A DNA stretch of 64,000 nucleotides from assembly GCA_021464415.1 (NCBI GenBank), contig CM038471.1, forward strand, positions 12,646,373-12,710,372, written 5' to 3'. The DNA comes from Lonicera japonica (Eukaryota; Streptophyta; Magnoliopsida; Dipsacales; Caprifoliaceae). Both the position numbers and the translations under genes were made by a program. Below, one piece after another: positions 57,603 to 64,000 of this stretch (positions are counted from its first letter, which is position 1; the number at the start of each line of letters is the position of its first letter). The notes beneath the pieces were generated by a model. It did no database searches, was not told the DNA's origin, and worked only from the letters and a program-made list of their open reading frames with translations.

Positions 57603-60600
57603 TTAATTAAACAACTCTGGATATTTTCCACGTATTTCCATTTCTAACTCCCACGTCGCCTCCTCGGCTCCGTGATGCAACCACAGGACCTTCACTAACG
57701 GAATAATTTTATTATGTAGCACCTGATCTCGACGGTCTAAAATTTGTATTGGGCGGGTCTCGTATGTCCTGTCATCTAGGACTTCGAGATTTTCCTATTG
57801 AACTATGTGGGAAAGATCATGTACGTATCAGCGTAACATTGATACATGGAAGATATTGTGTACATTAGACAATTGCGGCGACAAGGCTAGACGATATAAA
57901 ACATTCCCAATACGCTCAAGAATCTCGAAAGGCCCAATGTATCGAAGAGATAGCTTTCCTTTACTACCAAACCACGTAATACCAAAAAAAGGTTTGGTTT
58001 TCAAGAACACATGGTTGCCAACTTCGAACTCCAATGGACGACGGCGCTTATCGGCATAACTTTTCTGCCGACTCTGAGCAGTATGGAGATGTTGTCGAAT
58101 GGTTTTAATCTTTTCGGTAGTTTGCTCTACCAACTCTGGACCCAATAAGGTTATTTCCCCGACTTCATACCAGCAAACTGGGGATCTGCATGGACGACCG
58201 TAAAGGGCTTCGTAAGGCACCATGCCTATACTAGCCTGGAAGCTATTGTTATATGCAAACTCAACTAATGGCAGGTGCTCTATCCAGTTTCCTCAAAAAT
58301 CAAGGACACACGCTCTTAACATATCTTCAAGTATTTGGATAACCCGCTCGGCCATCGGTCTGCGGGTGGAATGCCGTATTAAATTTTAACTGTGTTCTCA
58401 AAGCCCTTTGGAGATTTTCCCAAAACCGAGATGTAAAACGAGGATCTCGATCTGATACAATAGTCAATGGAACCCTATGGAGTTTAACTATCTCCCGAAC
58501 ATAAAGTTTTCCCAAACTCTCCACATTTTGGTTGTTCCGGAAAGGAATGAAGTGAGCAGACTTCGTCAATCTATCGACAACCACCCAAATTGTATATTGA
58601 CCCCCTAATGCCTTCGGTAACCCCGAAACGAAATCCATGGTAACATGTTCCCACTTCCACTCGGGAATGCGTAATGGCTGGAGTTGTCCTGCAGGCCTTT
58701 GGTGCTCGGCCTTCACCAGTTGACACGTCATACACTTATTCACAAAATTCGCGACATCTTTCTTCATGCCTCTCCACCAGAAATTTCGACATAAGTCTCG
58801 GTACATCTTTGTACCACCGGGATGAATAGAAAATTTAGAATGGTGAGCTTCACTTAGAATTTCATTCCTAAGTTCTCGGTTGTTCGGCACTACTAGTCTG
58901 TCCTGGACTCGAATTCCACCATTGGTCCCAAGTTTATACCCACCATATTCGGCTTTCATAGCCAAATGATCACGTATTACCTGAAAAGATTCATCTGTCC
59001 ATTTAGCATATATCACTCGTTGTTGGATTGCCGGTTGGGCAATCATGTTACACAAATAAGCTCGGTTCTCATCATGATTCACCATCAGGTTATATCGTTG
59101 TAACTCCTCTCTCAACCTCTATTCCCGACACCGTAATGCGACTAATGACCCTTGAGATTTTCGGCTTAAGGCATCGGCTACCACATTAGCCTTACCTGGA
59201 TGATATTAAAGAGTAAAGTCATAATCTTCCAAATACTCTACCCACCGACGTTGCCTAAGGTTCAAATCTTTTTGGGTAAAAATATACTTCAGGCTCTTAT
59301 GATCAGAATATACTTCAAATCTTTCGCCATATAAGTAATGACGCCAGATTTTTAGAGCAAAGACAATAGCTGCTAACTCTAAATCATGAGTGAGATAATT
59401 TTTCTCATGTTGCTTGAGTTGTCGAGAAGCATAAGCCACAACATGCTCCTCCTGCATTAGGACACTACCCAAACCAAGCCTAGAAGCATCACAATAGATT
59501 GTGTAACCCTTTCCTCGCTCGGGTAAAATAAGAACTGGAGCAGAAGTAAGCCTATCTTTTAACTCCAAGAAGGCTTTCTCACATGATTCATCCCACGCGA
59601 ACTGAACGCCTTTGTGAGTTAGGCGAGTTAACGGTAAAGCTATACGGGAAAAATCTTTGACAAACCGACGATAGTACCCAGCCAAACCAAAGAAACTTCT
59701 AACCTCAGTAACATTTCGAGGCCTCTCCCATTTTAGGACTGCTTCTACTTTTGCCAGGTCTACGGAGATACCCTCTCTCAAGACAACGTGTCCCAAGAAT
59801 TTGACTTCCGACATTCAGAAGTCACACTTGTTAAGCTTAGCATACACCTTATGGTCTCGAAGAACTTGAAGAGCCAAGCGAAGGTGATTCTCATGCTCCT
59901 CAACTGACTTGGAATAGATAAGAATATCGTCAATGAAAACTATCACGAACTGGTCAAGATACGGACGGTATAAACGATTCATTAGGTCCATAAAAGCAGC
60001 TAGTGCATTCGTTAACCCGAATGACATTACCAAGAACTCATAATGATCATATCGAGTACGAAAGGCCGTTTTTGGAATTTCTTCCTCTCGGACTAACATT
60101 TGGTGATAGCCTGATCGAAGATCAATCTTAGAAAATCTGATAGCACCTTGCAATTGATCAAACAAGTCATCGATTCGAGGCAACGGATACTTGTTCTTAA
60201 TAGTGACTCGATTCAAATGTCGATAATCTATACATAACCACAAAGACCCATCTTACTTCTTAGCGAATAGAACAGGTGCTCCCCATGGAGACACACTAGG
60301 TCTGATGAACCCTTTCCATAATAATTCATCAATTTGAGTTTTCAGCTCCTTCAACTCAGCAGGAGCCATACGATATGGAGCTAGAGATATAGGCGCAGTT
60401 CCTGGAACAATATCAATAGAGAAGTCCACCTCCTGATGTGGGGGTAGACCCGAAAGATCATCGGGGAACACGTCAAGAAATTCCCTAACCACTAGAAGAT
60501 CAGAAGGACGAGGACTGCCATCCTCTCATTGTTCTTTGGGTTTAAAATATACACACGGGACAAGTGACTCGGGTTCACATTGAAAAGTCAAAATTTCACT

Positions 60601-62040
60601 ATCTGACAGTGGAATTGTTACCCGACGTTTAGAACAATCAATTACCACGCGAAAAGTAGCTAACGAATCCATCTCCAGTATAAGATCATAATCTCCCATA
60701 TCAAGTATGATAAGATCAAACTCTATCGAGGACTCCCCAAAACTCAAGGAACAATTTTTACAAACGGAACCCAACCGAATTCGATTTCTCGTGGGTGTAC
60801 CAACCCACAAAGGTATATTCAATGATTCAACATACAATCCCAATCTATTAACCAATGCATGTGAAATAAAAGAATGAGAAGCACCAGTGTCAAACAAAAC
60901 TTTAACTCAGGTACTAAAGAACAAAATAGTACCTTCCATCACTTTAACCTCTGGCGGCTCTGACTGTGTCAACGAGTAGACCCGGCCCTGTGTTCTGCCA
61001 CCACCCCGAGAGTATGAGTTCCCACCTCCAAGAGACCCGCTCTGACTCTGCCCACGGCCTTGACTACCCGGAGTGCTAGAAAAGGACTGGCCTTCGCCGC
61101 TCGTGCAACTTAAGCCTTGAAACTGCGGCCGATTGTTGAAGGACTGGGAGGGTTGTTGCTCTCGTCTCACATTTGGACACTCTTTCTTGAAGTGCCTTAG
61201 CTGACCACACCCATAACAAACTCTTTCTCGGAACCCCTGGTTTTCATTCCCCGAACCCATAGACCGACCTCTACCATAACTTCCACTAGAGGATCTCGAC
61301 TCACTCTTGTATCTTTTTCCCTGACCACCTGACCTTTTTCCCTCAGTACCCCTCTTTTTATCGAGAAATCTACTGGCATCTATCCTTTCTTGCTCCACCT
61401 TCATCGCTGTCCTCACGGCTTCAGCGACATTGCCATGATTCAGGTGATATACTTTCTCTCGAATCGAAGGTTTCAACCCTTTAAGGAATAAACATATCTT
61501 TTCCTCGGGATCGTTATCCAAACTCTTGTCAAAATGACTTAAACTTTCAAATTTCACTTTATACTTCGAAACCGACATGTTCCCTTGGATCAGGGAACGA
61601 AACTCATCTCTCTTTAGACTCCAATGAACCGACGAGAAATAACGCTCTAGGAACAGTTGAGTAAATTGCTCCCAAGAAGTAGGAGCGTCTGCTCTCCTAG
61701 ACACAGTTCTCCACCAGATACCAGCTTGATCAACCAGCTGGTAAGTTCCTAAATTAAGCTTCAAGTCATCGCGTAAGGTCATAACTTCAAAGGATCTCTC
61801 TATTTGATCGAGCCAAGACTCTGCCGCCTCGGGACCAGACGTCCCGTCGAATGAAGGTGGGGCTAGCTTCTTGAACTTCTCTAGGGCCACCATAGCCCTA
61901 TTCTCCTGGACTCTACTCTGGGGTTGTTCTATATGTCCCAACACATTGGCCAACTCTCGGGCCATGGCACGGATTGCATCTACTGACTCCTCGGAGGTGG
62001 AACTCCCGTGGGTGGCATTATGATTTGGTGAAGTTGTCAT
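57603..62040 (-). pseudogene. Tekay-like gag-pol polyprotein, broken
   Basis: About 1480 codons. Start ATG at 62040 (MTTSPNHN), chosen over an upstream ATG in unrelated leader. Gag about 62040-60950 with a retrotransposon-gag core and a zinc knuckle CYGCGQLRHFKKECP. Protease DTGASHSF near 60890. Reverse transcriptase 60490-59820 with [19 protein letters not shown] and FIDDILIYS. RNase H 59700-59210 ([20 protein letters not shown]). Integrase zinc finger (HPGGTKMYRD, then CMTCQLVKAEHQRP) and catalytic core 59115-58330 (WVVVDRLTKSAHFIP, VSDRDPRF). C-terminal module (GPFEILERIG) with chromodomain-like end LWLHHGAEEATWELE. In-frame stops near 60907, 60526, 60253, 59817, 59206 and 59119, a frameshift near 58360, and more stops near 58290 and 57800. 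Not functional. Confidence 0.93.
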
Positions 62041-62158
62041 TCTATACGAAAACAAGAAAAGGAACGTCATGACAATCCAATATATATTAATAAGACAATA
62101 ATTTACCACAATATATCATAAATTTCATCCCACAACCCAAGTAATCGCGTAAACCTAT
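62041..62158 (-). other. Leader between primer site and gag
   Basis: Short non-coding leader of about 120 bases. An open frame extends the gag upstream to 62109, but it is hydrophobic and unlike gag, so it is not taken as coding. Confidence 0.6.
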
Positions 62159-62172
62159 CATCTGATACCAAA
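62159..62172 (-). other. tRNA-iMet primer binding site
   Basis: Sense strand TTGGTATCAGATGA, one base after the LTR end at 62174. TGGTATCAGA is the usual complement of initiator tRNA-Met in plant LTR elements; the following bases diverge. Confidence 0.82.
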
Positions 62173-62173
62173 T

Positions 62174-64000
62174 TGTAACACCCCCGCCTTAATGTACAGG
62201 ATAACGCCTGTAATTAAGGCCTGGAGCATTACTAACCTACCTTAGTAAGACTAAGATAGGTATATAGAAAGAAATAAGTCAACAACAACAGATATAGCAA
62301 GTATTACACTGCATAGGATATCAAACATATTATACATTCCAGCATGTATCAAGTACATATAATCCAAACCATACGAATAACCAAAGTATATAAACTCCTC
62401 AGGCTAGCTGTGGCTTCCCGAAAAAATATACATACATCACAGTAAACCAAAATATACACGTAGTATCAGAGCCTCTATATCGTCCCTGACCCGGTCGTGT
62501 CCTTGTTCTCGTGGGACTTGTGAGTACCTGAAATATTTTTAAAGAAAAATCGGGGTGAGCCATTTGCTCAGTAGGGGGGTACCAGGCATATGTTTAAAAA
62601 CAAGTTTGTAAACATATCTTTTAGACCATAGTAATATCAATAATATCAACAGAAAATTCAAAATTCATCAAGTGATCATGCATGAACGTGCTAATGCAGG
62701 TTACCTCCCGTATCAACCAATTACCGTATAATAGAAAGCCTGAGTGATGAATAGATTCCACTGCTGTCAAGATATCATAACCTGGGATCAATTGTCCCGA
62801 TCCCACACAAGTATAGATAACAATAGCCCAGGGATCATTTACCCCGATCCCATATAATTATAGATAATCACAAAATCATAGTGCCTTGCCAATTTTCCTA
62901 GGTTCCCGGGCTCCACACCGGTGGCTTATAGGCGGCCAAACGTTGTTCCCCCAGGAGTTTAGGGATTTTCAACCCAAGGGCATCGAGCCCTACTTATTTT
63001 TCCATCCCGGCAAGCACTATACATTCACACCAAGAGTTATTTTTCGAGAGACACAAGCTCTCCGAATCAATATGATATGATATAAGCCTTCCATGAGATA
63101 ACTTGCCAAGTCAGAAATCACGAATCCACGAATCCATCCAAGAACTTGCCATAAGAGTTTTCGGGCATTTGGTTGACACAATGATGACATGTATATATAT
63201 ATACCGTGCATAACATGATAATATGTATAACATGATGCTAATTATCCACATGAAGCAAATTATGCCATATATACTTTACCAAGTTCAACCACATATCCCT
63301 TGGCATCAAAAGTTCACAAATAAATCACTTTTATCAGCCATGTTGTAGATATATTGCCAAGGGTATCTTATTTAGTCCAAATAACTCTTTATATCAGGTA
63401 TACATGGCATATTATGCCTCCAATCATATACTCAATACCACACATATCATGCAACATCATAAATATATCTATACATTCAACTTTCTAACTTTATATAAAT
63501 CAAACGCATGAATTATCAAGTAATAAACTCATTTTATTGGGTTTTGAAAGTAAGAAAACCCCTACCTCAGTTTATGAGTGAGAAAGAAGAAAGAAAGTTG
63601 ATGCTCCAAGCCTTCCCCAAAGAATCCTCAAGGTAGAAGATGATGAATAGCAAGCTAGGAGGTGTTTCAGATGATTTTCGATGCTTAATCCTTCGATCGG
63701 GAGTGAAAATAGGTAAAAGTCGCTCAAGAACACCTATCTTTCTCTCTCTAGAACTCTCTATAGTTTAGTGGGAGAGGCTGGTTCGAAAATGGTGGAAAAA
63801 TAGCTTAAAACGAGCTTTAACACACTTTAAGTCGGTTGCTACAGTAACTCGCGCAGATTTTTTGGTTCTGGAGCACTGTTTTTGTTTTGGCCATAACGTT
63901 TGACTTGGAACTCCGATTGAGGCGTTCTTTATATCCACGAAAAGGTATTTCAAAGCTCTAAAACTTTCTAAGAGGACGTTTTCTTAAATTATGGACATAT
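62174..64000 (-). repeat. 5' LTR of the Tekay-like element, partial at window edge
   Basis: Plus strand begins TGTAACACCCCCGCC, the complement of the LTR end, and is collinear with 55456-57183 to the window edge. An insertion of about 12 bases near 63828-63840 (TAAGTCGGTTGC) is absent from the 3' LTR. About 370 bases should remain beyond the window. Confidence 0.9.

Larger units (their letters stand above)
55456..64000 (-). mobile_element. Tekay-like chromovirus (Ty3/gypsy), nearly complete but decayed
   Basis: Minus-strand order: 5' LTR (62174 to beyond 64000), tRNA-Met primer site, gag-protease-RT-RNase H-integrase-chromodomain-like polyprotein (62040-57603), polypurine tract, 3' LTR (57553-55456, last 78 bases missing). 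In the first 130 aligned bases the two LTRs differ at about six positions, mostly C/T. Several stops and at least one frameshift disable the coding region. The right boundary is outside the window, so the target duplication cannot be checked. Confidence 0.92.

Noticed and set aside
61197..61379. 60-codon minus-strand frame
   Set aside because: Out-of-frame shadow within the gag zinc-knuckle region of the Tekay-like element.
1..64000. tRNA, rRNA or microRNA genes
   Set aside because: I looked for tRNA-like cloverleaf ends and rRNA signatures and saw only primer-site complements in LTR elements; no RNA gene can be supported by eye.

Overview
This is AT-rich nuclear DNA from a flowering plant. 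It has spliced En/Spm (CACTA) transposase genes, intron-less CBF/DREB1-type AP2 genes, and a dense, nested set of plant retrotransposons (SIRE-like copia, Ogre/Tat-like gypsy, Tekay-like chromovirus, LINE) and miniature elements. Nothing in the sequence fixes the species. All assignments come from reading motifs, repeat ends and target-site duplications (TSDs) by eye; no database search was run.

Layout. 1-7770: right-hand part of a CACTA element with a tnp2-type transposase gene (3 exons visible), a Transposase_24/TnpA-like gene (5 exons), GC-rich subterminal repeats and a terminal repeat ending at 7770. It interrupts the older element that follows. 7771-10029: internal remnant and 3' LTR of a SIRE-like element, next to a truncated reversed LTR of a related family (10030-10757). 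10758-22400: first CBF neighbourhood (block A). It holds an intact CBF gene (15168-15860, minus), a Tourist-like MITE, a 53-bp minisatellite, a LINE tail, a small hAT element and LTR fragments. 22400-26585: a further copy of flanking DNA (block C) with an 857-bp TSD-flanked element, then a reversed LTR. 26586-40898: a composite insertion in that LTR, namely a small GCCTAGGC-rich element invaded by a 13.6-kb non-autonomous Ogre/Tat-like element, itself invaded by a 2.0-kb solo LTR. 41120-50640: second CBF neighbourhood (block B) with an intact CBF paralogue (47431-48123, minus), two solo LTRs and a palindromic MITE. 50650-64000: retrotransposon territory, with LTR remnants, a plus-strand reverse-transcriptase fragment, and a nearly full-length but decayed Tekay-like element on the minus strand whose 5' LTR runs off the window.

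The only ordinary host genes I can support are the two CBF/DREB1 paralogues, which are about 84% identical by my count. They sit in duplicated blocks in the same orientation about 32 kb apart. Two further copies of the CBF upstream sequence (near 19620-19950 and 50250-50610) have no gene attached, which suggests a once larger CBF cluster broken up by gene loss and transposon insertion. Many insertions can be read exactly because the paralogous block supplies the empty site.
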